A DNA stretch of 38,771 nt from assembly GCA_945889445.1 (NCBI GenBank), contig CAMDBX010000031.1, forward strand, positions 1 through 38,771. The letters are read 5' to 3'. A program made the position numbers and the translations under genes. The notes beneath the pieces are model-generated. The model had not been told where the DNA came from and ran no database searches. It saw only the letters and a program-made list of their open reading frames with translations. This DNA is from Rhizobium sp. Q54 (lineage in GTDB: Bacteria > Pseudomonadota > Alphaproteobacteria > Rhizobiales > Aestuariivirgaceae). This document shows, piece by piece, positions 16,867 through 25,808 of this stretch (position 1 is its first letter; the number at the start of each line of letters is the position of its first letter).

Positions 16867-18326
16867 CACAGTTCCTTCGCCAGCGACAGGATGAGGTCGA
16901 GGTCGAGATTGGCTTCCAGATGAGCGGCAAGGGCGTCCAACGTCCGCTCCACCGTCTCCTCGAAGCGCAATTCGCTTGCATTAATGCCCAGCGATATCAA
17001 GAACTTGGTGCGGAACGCATCGCTTCCAAAGCAGCCGTGGAGGTAGCTGCCCATAACCTGCCCGGTGGGGCTGATTGCGCCATCGGGCCGTCCCTCCAGC
17101 ACCGCGAAGGGCCGCGCGCAGTCCACCCCGGTGGTCTTGCCCAGATGAATTTCATACCCTTCCAGTGCCGCCCCGCTTGGCCCGTGGGTGCCGGACACGC
17201 GGGTGAGTGTCTTGTCTGCGAGCAGGGTGGTCTCAACGTCCAGAAGGCCCAATCCGGGGGTGCTTCCTGGTGTTCCCTCAAGCCCAAGTGGATCGCTCAC
17301 CAGGCGCCCCAGCATCTGGTATCCGCCGCACAGGCCCAGCACGAGTCCACCGCGCCGGACATGCGCAAGCAGGTCGATGTCCCAGCCCTCCTTGCGCAGG
17401 GCGGCCAGGTCGGAAACCGTTGATTTCGAACCGGGAATGATCACCAATCGACTGTCGCCGGGGATTGCTTCGCCGGGTTGTACGAAGGTCAGCGTCACAC
17501 CGGGCTCGAGCCTTAGTGGATCAAGGTCATCGAAGTTGGCGATGCGCGGCAGGCGTAGAACCGAAATTCTTATTCCATTTGAGGTATTTGTGAGCGTGTC
17601 CTCGAGCGCCACTGCATCTTCGGCTGGCAGGCGCCGGGCGGCCTCGAAGTGCGGCACAATTCCCACACAGGGCGTTCCGGTGCGCGTTTCGAGGAAGGTC
17701 CGGCCTTCCGAGAAAAGTTCAGGATCGCCGTGGAACTTGTTGATCAGAAACGCTTTCAGCCGGTCCCGATCATTCTCTGGCAGAATATCGAAGGTGCCCG
17801 CGATCGAGGCGATCACGCCACCACGGTGAATGTCGCCGATCAGGATGGCAGGAAGGTCGGCCGCCTCGGCGAACCCCATGTTCGCCAGATCGCCGTCCCG
17901 CAGGTTGATCTCGCCGGGGCTTCCGGCCCCTTCAACCAGCACGATGTCGGCCCGTGACGCTACCTTATGAAAGCTGTCAAGAACGGCTCCCATGTATTTC
18001 ATCCGGCTGCGAAAATACTGCCGCGCCGTCATTGATTCCTGGCGATGCCCCTGGATGATCACCTGCGCGCCCGTGGTGGTCTCGGGCTTCAGGAGCACCG
18101 GGTTCATGTGCACCGATGGGTGCACTTTCGCGGCGCGTGCCTGCAATGCCTGCGCCCGGCCGATCTCACCGCCGTCCGCTGTCACCGCCGCGTTGTTGGA
18201 CATGTTCTGCGGCTTGAAGGGCTGCACCCGTAAGCCCCTGTTTGCAAAGGCTCTTGCCAGCCCGGCCACGATCAGCGACTTGCCGACGTCGGAGCCCGTG
18301 CCCATGAATATGATGGCCCGGGTCAC
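16866..18326 (-). CDS. cobQ: Cobyric acid synthase
   Basis: Amidates four side chains of adenosylcobyrinic a,c-diamide using glutamine and ATP. The 486-aa product has an N-terminal dethiobiotin-synthetase-like domain (GTGSDVGKS P-loop at 9-17; PFKPQNMSNNA) and a C-terminal class I-like glutaminase domain with the nucleophile in LCGGYQMLG and the His in GSYLHGCF. Translation starts at GTG 18326, overlapping the cobB stop by 4 nt (GTGA), which supports coupling. Confidence 0.96.
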   Translation of the reverse strand: MTRAIIFMGTGSDVGKSLIVAGLARAFANRGLRVQPFKPQNMSNNAAVTADGGEIGRAQALQARAAKVHPSVHMNPVLLKPETTTGAQVIIQGHRQESMTARQYFRSRMKYMGAVLDSFHKVASRADIVLVEGAGSPGEINLRDGDLANMGFAEAADLPAILIGDIHRGGVIASIAGTFDILPENDRDRLKAFLINKFHGDPELFSEGRTFLETRTGTPCVGIVPHFEAARRLPAEDAVALEDTLTNTSNGIRISVLRLPRIANFDDLDPLRLEPGVTLTFVQPGEAIPGDSRLVIIPGSKSTVSDLAALRKEGWDIDLLAHVRRGGLVLGLCGGYQMLGRLVSDPLGLEGTPGSTPGLGLLDVETTLLADKTLTRVSGTHGPSGAALEGYEIHLGKTTGVDCARPFAVLEGRPDGAISPTGQVMGSYLHGCFGSDAFRTKFLISLGINASELRFEETVERTLDALAAHLEANLDLDLILSLAKEL

Positions 18327-19597
18327 CCTGCCTCCGCGATCACATGGGCGTAGGAGCCCATCACCCGACCGCGCCGCAAACCCATGTTTTCCAATGTGTT
18401 TCCGGCAGCGTCCCGGGCCGTGAACAGGTGGTCGGCCGGGCCCTCGGAGACGGCGGTTGAGTAGTGGAATTCATGGGCGCGGAGGACACCATTCCACGGT
18501 TCCCCGCGCAGCGGTTCGAGCTGGCGGTAGCCAAGGTGCAGCTTGCGCTTGGCAAAGCTTGTCGTCAGCGGCAGAAGTCCCGCCATCGCATGGCTCATCC
18601 CATTGGAATCGATCAGGCTTTCGCCCAGCACCATGTATCCTCCGCACTCGCCATAGATGAGGCCGGCATGGCTGCGCAGCCCGTCCAGGAAGTGCAGGTT
18701 GGCCGCAATCCGCCCGGCATGGAGTTCGGGATATCCGCCGGGCAGGAACACGGCCCCGGCTGTCGCATCGGGCGCTTCGTCGGCCAGCGGCGAGAAGGTT
18801 GAAAGGGCTGCGCCCTGTCGCCGCCAACTGTCCAGCAAGTAGCTGTAAGAAAAAGAAAACGCGTCATCTCGGGCGATGGCGATTGAGGCTGCCAGCGGTG
18901 GCAGAACCTGTCCGCCTCCGGTGCCTTCCAAGGGCCTGGCGAGGTCAAGTATGCGCTCCAGCGCCTTTGGATTGCTCACCCGCAGTGCAGCGGCCTCGAT
19001 GAAGGCGTCAAGCGCGCTGTTCTCCTGTGCCTGCACCAGCCCGAGGTGGCGGGAGGGCCAGCTCAATGCCTCGTCATTGCGAAGCGCCAGCAGCACCTCG
19101 TGGCTCAGCGCCTCGCGCAGCAACAGTTCATGGCGCTCGCTGGCGGTGCGGTTGAGGATCACGCCTGCCAGGTCCAAGTCTTTGCTATAACTCGCAAAAC
19201 CATGTACCAGCGCCGCCGCCGACTGGGCCTGGTGGCGGCAATCCAGCGCGAAAAGCACAGGCAGTTCAAGCATGACCGCAAGGTCAGCCGTCGAGCCCTT
19301 CGCCCCGCGCGGGCCGTCAAACAGGCCCATGACGCCTTCGATGATCACGAGGTCCGCGTCACGCGCCAGTTCTGCAACCAACCCCTTGATCTGGCTCGGA
19401 GACATCGCCCAAGCATCGAGGTTGTAGCAGGGCCGTCCGGTGGCCGCCTCGTGGAAGCGCGGGTCAATGTAGTCCGGGCCCACCTTGGCCGCCGCCACGC
19501 GCACTCCGCCGTTTCGGAAGGCTCTCAGAAGTCCCAGCGTTATCAGCGTCTTGCCGCTGCCAGAGGCGGGTGCGGCGACGACGATGGCCTTAGCCAA
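18323..19597 (-). CDS. cobB: Cobyrinate / hydrogenobyrinate a,c-diamide synthase
   Basis: Amidates the a and c side chains of the corrin ring. The start is read as TTG 19597, with GGGAG just upstream, giving 424 aa, close to characterised CobB proteins; longer in-frame starts extend into the cobA gene with unrelated sequence. The N-terminal ATPase domain begins AKAIVVAAPASGSGKT; the C-terminal glutaminase domain has the nucleophile in GECGGYMVLG and a late His in AHEFHYS. The 5' end overlaps cobA by 8 nt and the 3' end overlaps cobQ by 4 nt. No cobN is present here, so the aerobic or cobalt-early order cannot be decided from this gene. Confidence 0.93.
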   Translation of the reverse strand: MAKAIVVAAPASGSGKTLITLGLLRAFRNGGVRVAAAKVGPDYIDPRFHEAATGRPCYNLDAWAMSPSQIKGLVAELARDADLVIIEGVMGLFDGPRGAKGSTADLAVMLELPVLFALDCRHQAQSAAALVHGFASYSKDLDLAGVILNRTASERHELLLREALSHEVLLALRNDEALSWPSRHLGLVQAQENSALDAFIEAAALRVSNPKALERILDLARPLEGTGGGQVLPPLAASIAIARDDAFSFSYSYLLDSWRRQGAALSTFSPLADEAPDATAGAVFLPGGYPELHAGRIAANLHFLDGLRSHAGLIYGECGGYMVLGESLIDSNGMSHAMAGLLPLTTSFAKRKLHLGYRQLEPLRGEPWNGVLRAHEFHYSTAVSEGPADHLFTARDAAGNTLENMGLRRGRVMGSYAHVIAEAG

Positions 19598-20459
19598 CCG
19601 GGTTCTCCCGCAGGGGCCCCTTGTACCAGTCGAGCAGGCTCCGCCAATCGGCGGCGCGGCCCACCACCACGATCGCCGGGGTCGGCGGCTCGTTGGCATT
19701 CACGAAGTCGCCCGCACCGGCCAGCGTGGTGGAGGCGACCTGCTGATGCGGCATGGAGGCGTTGGAAACGATGGTGACGGGGTCGTCGGCGGTGCGGCCA
19801 CCTTCCATCAGTGCGGCGGCAATCTCGCCCAAGTGCTTCACCGACATGTACATGACGATCACCGGCGAGGCCAAAGCCACCGCACCCCAGTTGACGTTGG
19901 CGGGCATGTTGCCGGTGGCGTCATGGCCGGTGAGGAAGATGACCGAGTGGTTTGTGTCGCGATGGGTTGCGGGCATCCCGGCATAGGCAAGGCCGCCGAT
20001 TCCGGCGGTGATGCCGGGCACGATCCGGAAAGGAATTCCGGAGGTTGCGAGGTTCTGGCACTCTTCGCCGCCGCGTCCGAACATGAATGGGTCGCCGCCC
20101 TTCAGTCGCAGTACGCGCTTTCCCGCCTGGGCCAGTTCGATGAGGCGGAGCGTGATGTCCTTCTGGGTGGGCGAGGGCCTGCCGCCGCGCTTTCCTGCAT
20201 ATTCGAGTTCGGCACCCACCTTTACCCAGCGCAGGATGTCGGGGTTCACCAGCGCGTCATAGACGACCACGTCGCAGGTCTGCAGCGCGTGGTAGCACAT
20301 GAGCGACATGAGGCCGGGTGCGCCAGGGCCGGCGCCCACCAGCCAAACCCAGCCCGGCTCGAAGCTCGGGAAGGTTTCGGCATCGAGCCGGGCAAAGCCC
20401 GTCTGCTGCTCGGGCGCGCTCACCCAGTCGCCGATCCTTTTCGTTGGTCCAAGTCCCAT
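19590..20459 (-). CDS. cobA: Uroporphyrinogen-III C-methyltransferase
   Basis: Transfers two methyl groups from SAM to uroporphyrinogen III to give precorrin-2, the entry to the corrin branch. The 289-aa product has the SUMT motifs VGAGPGAPGLMSLM near the start of the methylase domain and RLKGGDPFMFGRGGEE. ATG 20459 is chosen; an open frame continues far upstream but runs antisense to cbiD. The roughly 37-residue N-terminal extension before the methylase fold is slightly long. The predicted start is only 22 bp from divergent cbiD, with a -10-like TATAAG directly ahead, so the mRNA may be leaderless. Confidence 0.93.
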   Translation of the reverse strand: MGLGPTKRIGDWVSAPEQQTGFARLDAETFPSFEPGWVWLVGAGPGAPGLMSLMCYHALQTCDVVVYDALVNPDILRWVKVGAELEYAGKRGGRPSPTQKDITLRLIELAQAGKRVLRLKGGDPFMFGRGGEECQNLATSGIPFRIVPGITAGIGGLAYAGMPATHRDTNHSVIFLTGHDATGNMPANVNWGAVALASPVIVMYMSVKHLGEIAAALMEGGRTADDPVTIVSNASMPHQQVASTTLAGAGDFVNANEPPTPAIVVVGRAADWRSLLDWYKGPLRENPVG

Positions 20460-20482
20460 GGCAGCCTTATACAGTGGGCCGA
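20444..20482. promoter_or_regulatory. Putative shared bidirectional promoter, cobA / cbiD
   Basis: Only 22 bp separate the divergent start codons. A symmetric AT core gives a -10 on both strands: TATACA at 20468-20473 for cbiD (with TTGGTC at 20444-20449, 18-bp spacer) and TATAAG at 20471-20466 for cobA. Each -10 ends 6-8 nt from a start codon, so both transcripts would begin at or very near the ATG. Seen by eye; transcription start sites are inferred. Confidence 0.4.
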
Positions 20483-21528
20483 TGCGAGTAGAGAAGCCCG
20501 AAGGCGAGTTAAGGCGCGGCTGGACGACGGGCGCATGCGCAACGGCGGCAGTGAAGGCGGCTTTTGCGGCATTGCGGACTGGCGAATTCCCCGATCCCGT
20601 CTCGATCACCCTGCCAAAGGGGGAAACGCCCGCCTTTCCGCTGGCCCTGGAAGAGAGAGGTGCAGGCTGGGCGCGGGCCGGAATCATCAAGGATGCCGGC
20701 GACGACCCGGACGTCACGCATGGCTGCATGGTGATCGCGACCGTCCGCGAAGGCGGAAATGGCATCCGCTTCAAGGCGGGCCCTGGCGTCGGCATGATCA
20801 CACGGGCCGGATTGCCTATTCCTCCTGGCGAGCCTGCGATCAATCCCGTGCCGCGCCAGATGATGCGCAATGTCATCGTCGAACTTGGTGGAACGGACGC
20901 TGAAATCGAAATTTCCATCCCGAATGGGGTGGAACTGGCGGAAAAGACCTGGAACCCGCGCCTGGGCATCCTGGGTGGGCTTTCCATCCTTGGCACCACC
21001 GGCATCGTGAATCCGTTCTCCTGTGCCGCCTGGATTTCATCCATCCACCGCGGCATCGATGTGGCTCGGGCCATGGGGCTTGCCCAAGTGGCGGGTTGTA
21101 CCGGGTCAACATCGGAGGATGCAGTGCGGGCGCATTTCGGCTTGCCCTTGGAGGCCATGCTGGACATGGGCGATTTTGCCGGCGGGCTGCTCAAGTATCT
21201 GCGCACCCATCCGGTGGCGCGGGTGACCATCGGCGGCGGCTTCGGCAAGATCAGCAAACTGGGGCAGGGTGCACTCGACCTTCATTCCGGCCGCTCCCAA
21301 GTCGATATGGAATGGCTTGCAGGCCAGTGCCCGGAGTTGCCGCGTGAGCGGATTCTCGCTGCAAATACTGCCCAGGAAGTGCTGGAATTGGCCGGTCACA
21401 TCGATCTTGCGCGGCGTGTCGCGCAGGCCGCACTCGCCACGGTGCGTGGCGTGCTGAAGGATGCGCCGGTCGCGGCAGACGTGATCATCGTCTCGCGGCA
21501 AGGCAACATCATCGCCCATGCCGGTTGA
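20482..21528 (+). CDS. cbiD: Cobalt-precorrin-5B C1-methyltransferase (CbiD)
   Basis: Methylates C1 of the corrin ring with loss of the acetaldehyde fragment. The 348-aa product has the hallmark N-terminus RRGWTTGACATAA, the GDDPDVTHG segment, and glycine-rich GGGFGKISKL; length fits CbiD. ATG 20482 starts just before the hallmark. CbiD is the anaerobic-pathway C1 enzyme but also occurs in many alphaproteobacteria lacking cobF, so it likely fills that step here. It overlaps cobK by 11 nt. Confidence 0.94.
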   Translation: MRVEKPEGELRRGWTTGACATAAVKAAFAALRTGEFPDPVSITLPKGETPAFPLALEERGAGWARAGIIKDAGDDPDVTHGCMVIATVREGGNGIRFKAGPGVGMITRAGLPIPPGEPAINPVPRQMMRNVIVELGGTDAEIEISIPNGVELAEKTWNPRLGILGGLSILGTTGIVNPFSCAAWISSIHRGIDVARAMGLAQVAGCTGSTSEDAVRAHFGLPLEAMLDMGDFAGGLLKYLRTHPVARVTIGGGFGKISKLGQGALDLHSGRSQVDMEWLAGQCPELPRERILAANTAQEVLELAGHIDLARRVAQAALATVRGVLKDAPVAADVIIVSRQGNIIAHAG

Positions 21529-22261
21529 TCGCATTCTCATACTGGGGGGCACGCGTGACGCGCGGGAGGCGGCGGCGGCACTGACGGCCCGGGGCCATGC
21601 CGTGGTCACATCTCTGGCGGGGGTTACGGAGCAACCCTTGTTGCCCGCGGGGGAGTTGCGCGTCGGTGGTTTCGGCGGCGTTGATGGCATGTCGAAATAC
21701 CTTGTCGCCGATGCGATTTCGGTTGTTGTCGATGCCACGCATCCCTTCGCTGCCCGCATCTCGCAACACGCCCATGAAGCATGCCTCAGGATGGGCGTGC
21801 CGCTGCTGCGCCTGGAGCGGCCTGCATGGCAACCCGCACCGGAAGACGCATGGACAATTGTTTCATCGTCCGAAGAGGCGACGATGGCACTGCCCTCCGG
21901 GGCGCGGGTGCTGTTGACCACCGGCCGGAAGGATCTTGCACATTTTTTCAACCGTGCCGACATCTCGGGCATTGCCCGCATGATCGAGGCCCCGCCCCTG
22001 GACCCGCCGCCCAACTGGCGCGTGTTGCGTCAGCGGCCACCGTTTAGCGTGGCAGGCGAGGCGTCGCTGCTGGCTGCAAACGGCATCACCCATTTGGTGA
22101 GCAAGAATGCTGGCGGCAGCGCCACCGAGGCCAAGCTGACGGCGGCGCGAGACGCCGGTATACGGGTCATCCTGATCGCCCGTCCGCCCAAGCCTCAGGT
22201 TCCAGCCGTAGCAGAAGTCAGCGATCTCGTGGCGGCTGTGGAAGGGGTGCTTTCTCCTTGA
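21518..22261 (+). CDS. cobK: Precorrin-6A / cobalt-precorrin-6A reductase
   Basis: An NADPH-dependent reductase of the corrin macrocycle. The 247-aa product has the N-terminal nucleotide-binding ILILGGTRDAREAA, the VVVDATHPFAARIS segment and the C-terminal VSKNAGG (about 193-199) diagnostic of CobK/CbiJ. ATG 21518 lies inside the last codons of cbiD (11-nt overlap), so the two are co-transcribed. No terminator is recognised before aapJ. Confidence 0.94.
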   Translation: MPVDRILILGGTRDAREAAAALTARGHAVVTSLAGVTEQPLLPAGELRVGGFGGVDGMSKYLVADAISVVVDATHPFAARISQHAHEACLRMGVPLLRLERPAWQPAPEDAWTIVSSSEEATMALPSGARVLLTTGRKDLAHFFNRADISGIARMIEAPPLDPPPNWRVLRQRPPFSVAGEASLLAANGITHLVSKNAGGSATEAKLTAARDAGIRVILIARPPKPQVPAVAEVSDLVAAVEGVLSP

Positions 22262-22382
22262 CCTCCTACCCGTTTTCCGATTGTTTTGCGTGGCGTCCGG
22301 GGATTCATTCGCCCTTAGGATGCCGTAACTCGTCGGCAGGACGGCGCAGCCAGGGCTGCACAGGTCAGAAAGAGGAACATCG

Positions 22383-23429
22383 ATGAAGAACAAGCTCATA
22401 ACCCTCATCCTCGGCACTGCTGCCGGCTTTGCGATCGCCGGCGCCGCGAGTGCCGGAACGCTGGACGACGTGCGCCAGCACGGCTTCGTGCAGTGCGGCG
22501 TGAGCCAGGGGCTGATGGGCTTCTCGGTGCCTGATGCCCAGAACAACTGGACCGGCATGGACGTCGACTTCTGCCGCGCCATCGCCGCCGCAGTGCTGGG
22601 CGATTCCACCAAGGTGAAGTTCACCCCGCTGACTGCCAAGGAGCGCTTCACGGCGCTGCAGTCGGGCGAGATCGACGTGCTGTCCCGCAACACCACCTGG
22701 ACGATGAGCCGCGATACCTCTCTCGGCCTGAAGTTCGCCGGCATCATGTATTATGACGGCCAGGGCTTCATGGTTAACAGCAAGAAGAACCCCAATGTGA
22801 AGGCGGTCAACGACCTGGCGGGCGCTACTATCTGCACACAGTCGGGCACCACCACCGAACTCAACATCGCCGATTATTTCAAGTCGCAGAAGCTCGAATA
22901 CAAGCTCCTGACCTTTGAAAAGAACGACGAAGCCATTGCCGCCTACCAGGATGGCCGCTGCGACAGCTACTCGACCGACCAGTCGGGCCTTTATGCCCAG
23001 CGCCTGAAGATGCAGGTGCCGGACGAGAACGTAGTGCTGCCCGAGATCATTTCGAAGGAGCCGCTCGGCCCCGTCGTTCGGCAGGGTGACGATGCCTGGT
23101 TCAACGTGGTGAAGTGGGTCTACTTCGCGCTGGTCAACGCCGAAGAACTCGGCCTGAACTCCAAGAATGTCGAGGAGATGAAGAAGACCTCGACCAATCC
23201 GGAAGTGCAGCGCCTGCTCGGCGTGGTTGCGGCCGACGGCACGGCGGCTGGCTTCGGTATCGGCATGGGCCTCGAGGAGGGTTGGGCGGAAGCCGCCATC
23301 AAGCAGGTCGGCAACTATGGTGAAATCTTCGACCGCAACGTTGGCAAGGACTCGCCCCTCAAGATCGCCCGCGGCAAGAACGAACTTTGGATGAACGGCG
23401 GCCTGCAATACGCTCCGCCGGTACGCTGA
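22383..23429 (+). CDS. aapJ: General L-amino-acid ABC transporter, periplasmic binding protein
   Basis: Captures amino acids in the periplasm for the AapQMP importer. The 348-aa product has a Sec signal peptide (MKNKLITLILGTAAGFAIAG, cleavage near ASAG), then a two-lobe family 3 solute-binding fold: LDDVRQHGFVQCGVSQGLMG, WTGMDVDFCRAIAAAVLG, VLSRNTTWTMSRD, TICTQSGTTTELN and the C-terminal NYGEIFDRNVG. GAAAGAGGAA precedes the ATG. A terminator-like hairpin follows, which would make binding protein more abundant than the membrane parts. The gene at 26574 is a paralogue. Confidence 0.93.
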   Translation: MKNKLITLILGTAAGFAIAGAASAGTLDDVRQHGFVQCGVSQGLMGFSVPDAQNNWTGMDVDFCRAIAAAVLGDSTKVKFTPLTAKERFTALQSGEIDVLSRNTTWTMSRDTSLGLKFAGIMYYDGQGFMVNSKKNPNVKAVNDLAGATICTQSGTTTELNIADYFKSQKLEYKLLTFEKNDEAIAAYQDGRCDSYSTDQSGLYAQRLKMQVPDENVVLPEIISKEPLGPVVRQGDDAWFNVVKWVYFALVNAEELGLNSKNVEEMKKTSTNPEVQRLLGVVAADGTAAGFGIGMGLEEGWAEAAIKQVGNYGEIFDRNVGKDSPLKIARGKNELWMNGGLQYAPPVR

Positions 23430-23446
23430 CCACCAACACAGAATGG

Positions 23447-23478
23447 GAAACCCGGGGCATTGCTCCGGGTTTCGTTTT
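23447..23478 (+). terminator. Intercistronic terminator/attenuator after aapJ
   Basis: A perfect 9-bp stem (23447-23455 GAAACCCGG with 23465-23473 CCGGGTTTC) followed by GTTTT at 23474-23478. It lies between aapJ and aapQ and is likely partial, so that aapJ is made in excess and some transcripts continue into aapQMP. Confidence 0.75.
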
Positions 23479-23502
23479 CCTGGCAGGTGAGGTTGAGCGC
23501 GC

Positions 23503-24690
23503 ATGAGCCTTGATGCATCTGCCCCGCGGCAGCCTCGGTCCCTTCTGAACAATGCCCGTGTGCGTGGCCTTGCCCTGCAAGCGGTGTTGCTGCTGATCCT
23601 GGCGGCATTCTTCTACGACCTGGCCCTCAACACGATGGACAACATGGCGACTCGACACATCGTGTCGGGCTTCGGCTTCCTGTGGCGCAGGGCGGGCTTC
23701 GAGGTGTCGTTCTCGCTCATCCCCTATTCCGGCGAGGACAATTATGCGCGTGCCCTGATGGTGGGGTTCTTCAACACACTGCTGGTCTCTGCCATCGGCA
23801 TCGTGCTGGCCACTGTGCTGGGGCTGGTGATCGGGCTGATGCGGTTGTCGCGCAACTGGCTCGCTTCGCGCATGGCCGCCGCCTACATCGAGACCATGCG
23901 CAACGTGCCATTGCTGCTGCAATTGTTCATCTGGTACCGGCTGGTGCTTTCGCCACTCCCGCAAGCACGTGACGCAATCACCATCGGCTCGGCTTCGCTC
24001 TCCAACAAGGGGCTGACGCTTCCGGCGCCGCAGTTCGGGCCGGGTGCGTGGATGGCGTGGGCAGGCCTGCTGGCCGCCGTGGTCCTGTCAGTGTTCATCC
24101 TCCGTTGGGGGCGACGACAACAAGAGGCAACCGGTAAAAAGCCGCCGACCGACCTGCTGGCGGCACTCTTGTACGTGGCCTTTCCTGTGCTGTTCTTCTC
24201 TGCGGCGGGCTGGCCGGTCAGCTTCGATCATCCGGTCAGGAGCAACTTCGGATTCTCAGGCGGTATGACCCTGGTGCCTGAATTCATGGCACTTCTGCTC
24301 GCCCTGTCGATCTACACCGCGGCCTTCATTGCCGAAGCGGTTCGCGCCGGCATTGCCGCAGTCTCGAAGGGGCAGAGCGAGGCGGCCACGGCGCTGGGGC
24401 TCAAGCCCGGCCTCGCCATGCGGCTTGTCGTGTTGCCTCAGGCTTTGCGGGTCATCATCCCGCCGCTGACCAGCCAGTACCTGAACCTCACCAAGAACTC
24501 ATCGCTCGCCGTTGCCATTGGCTATCCTGACCTCGTCTCCACCGGGGGTACGATCCTTGGCCAGACCGGGCAGGCGATCGAGGTGGTGTTGATCTGGATG
24601 GTGATCTACCTGACACTCAACTTGCTCACCTCCGGATTCATGAACTGGTTCAACGCACGCAACCGGTTGGGTGGGGAGGTGATGGCATGA
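23503..24690 (+). CDS. aapQ: General L-amino-acid ABC transporter permease
   Basis: An inner-membrane permease of the polar amino-acid uptake family, 395 aa, with about eight hydrophobic segments. The ATPase-coupling EAA loop is EAVRAGIAAVSKGQSEAA (about 282-299), and the C-terminal pore helices follow (VVLPQALRVIIPPLTSQYLN). The first half holds an insertion between segments that is typical of AapQ compared with shorter HisQ-type permeases. It overlaps aapM by 4 nt (ATGA) and works as a heterodimer with it. Confidence 0.94.
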   Translation: MSLDASAPRQPRSLLNNARVRGLALQAVLLLILAAFFYDLALNTMDNMATRHIVSGFGFLWRRAGFEVSFSLIPYSGEDNYARALMVGFFNTLLVSAIGIVLATVLGLVIGLMRLSRNWLASRMAAAYIETMRNVPLLLQLFIWYRLVLSPLPQARDAITIGSASLSNKGLTLPAPQFGPGAWMAWAGLLAAVVLSVFILRWGRRQQEATGKKPPTDLLAALLYVAFPVLFFSAAGWPVSFDHPVRSNFGFSGGMTLVPEFMALLLALSIYTAAFIAEAVRAGIAAVSKGQSEAATALGLKPGLAMRLVVLPQALRVIIPPLTSQYLNLTKNSSLAVAIGYPDLVSTGGTILGQTGQAIEVVLIWMVIYLTLNLLTSGFMNWFNARNRLGGEVMA

Positions 24691-25808
24691 GCATCGCCTA
24701 TGTGCGTGAGACCGATGCACCACTGAGGGCGCCGCCTGTGGAAACGTCAGGTCCCGTGGGTTGGTTGCGTGAGAACCTCTTCCCCAACATCTGGAGCAGC
24801 CTGCTCACCCTGCTGCTGGGGATGTTCCTTGCCTATATCGTCTGGTCGGTGCTGGATTGGGCTGTGCTGCGAGCGGCGTGGACCGGAACCGACCGCGCGG
24901 CCTGTGCCTTTGAGGGGGCCGGCGCCTGCTGGCCCTTCGTGTGGGAAAAGTTCCCGCAGTGGATCTTCGGCTTCTACCCTATCGACGAGCGCTGGAGGCC
25001 TGTTGCGGTGATCGTGATCGGTGCACTGGGGCTGGCGCCGATGCTGATGCCCAATGCTCCGGGAAAGCAATTGAACGCGCTGTTCCTGTTGGTCGCCTAT
25101 CCGGTGATCGCCTTTTACCTTCTGGCAGGCGGCGTGTTTGGGCTTGAACCCGTGGAGACCACCAATTGGGGCGGATTGCTGGTGACGCTGGTGGTGGCGG
25201 TGACCGGCATCGTGATCTCGTTGCCGCTCGGCATATTGCTGGCGCTAGGGCGGCGCTCGGAATTACCTGCGGTGCGGACCGTATCGATTGCATTTATCGA
25301 GCTTTGGCGCGGCGTGCCGTTGGTGACCGTGCTGTTCATGGCCAGCGTGATGCTGCCACTGTTTTTGCCCAATGGTCTTAACCTCGACAAGTTGATGCGC
25401 GCCATCGTCGGGCTTTCGCTGTTCGCTTCCGCTTACATGGCGGAAGCGGTGCGCGGCGGGCTTCAGGCGGTGACAAAGGGGCAGACCGAGGCCGGCCTTG
25501 CGCTGGGTCTCAGCCGCTGGCAGACGACACGCAAGATCGTCTTGCCGCAGGCGTTGCGCATCTCGATCCCCAACATCGTCGGAATCTTCATCGGGCTATT
25601 CAAGGACACGACGCTGGTGCTGGTGGTTTCCATCTATGACTTCCTCGGCATCATCAATGCCGGGCTACAGGATTCGAAATGGGCCGCTCCGCAAACGGCC
25701 AACACCGGTTATTTCGTGGCGGCGATCGTCTACTTCATCTTCTGCTACGGCATGTCGCGTTATGCGTTGTTCACCGAGCGGCGGCTCGCAGAGTCGGGGA
25801 GGCGGTGA
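24687..25808 (+). CDS. aapM: General L-amino-acid ABC transporter permease
   Basis: The second permease subunit, 373 aa, with an N-terminal membrane segment ([19 protein letters not shown]) and the conserved C-terminal permease core. The EAA loop is [20 protein letters not shown], followed by [17 protein letters not shown]. It is longer than simple permeases of this class, as expected for AapM. The start overlaps the aapQ stop by 4 nt; the stop overlaps the aapP start by 1 nt (TGATG). Confidence 0.94.
   Translation: MSIAYVRETDAPLRAPPVETSGPVGWLRENLFPNIWSSLLTLLLGMFLAYIVWSVLDWAVLRAAWTGTDRAACAFEGAGACWPFVWEKFPQWIFGFYPIDERWRPVAVIVIGALGLAPMLMPNAPGKQLNALFLLVAYPVIAFYLLAGGVFGLEPVETTNWGGLLVTLVVAVTGIVISLPLGILLALGRRSELPAVRTVSIAFIELWRGVPLVTVLFMASVMLPLFLPNGLNLDKLMRAIVGLSLFASAYMAEAVRGGLQAVTKGQTEAGLALGLSRWQTTRKIVLPQALRISIPNIVGIFIGLFKDTTLVLVVSIYDFLGIINAGLQDSKWAAPQTANTGYFVAAIVYFIFCYGMSRYALFTERRLAESGRR

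Noticed and set aside
20460-21257. N-terminal extension of cobA by about 266 residues
   Set aside because: The extension runs antisense to cbiD, whose motifs are clear; known SUMT proteins are of the shorter length.
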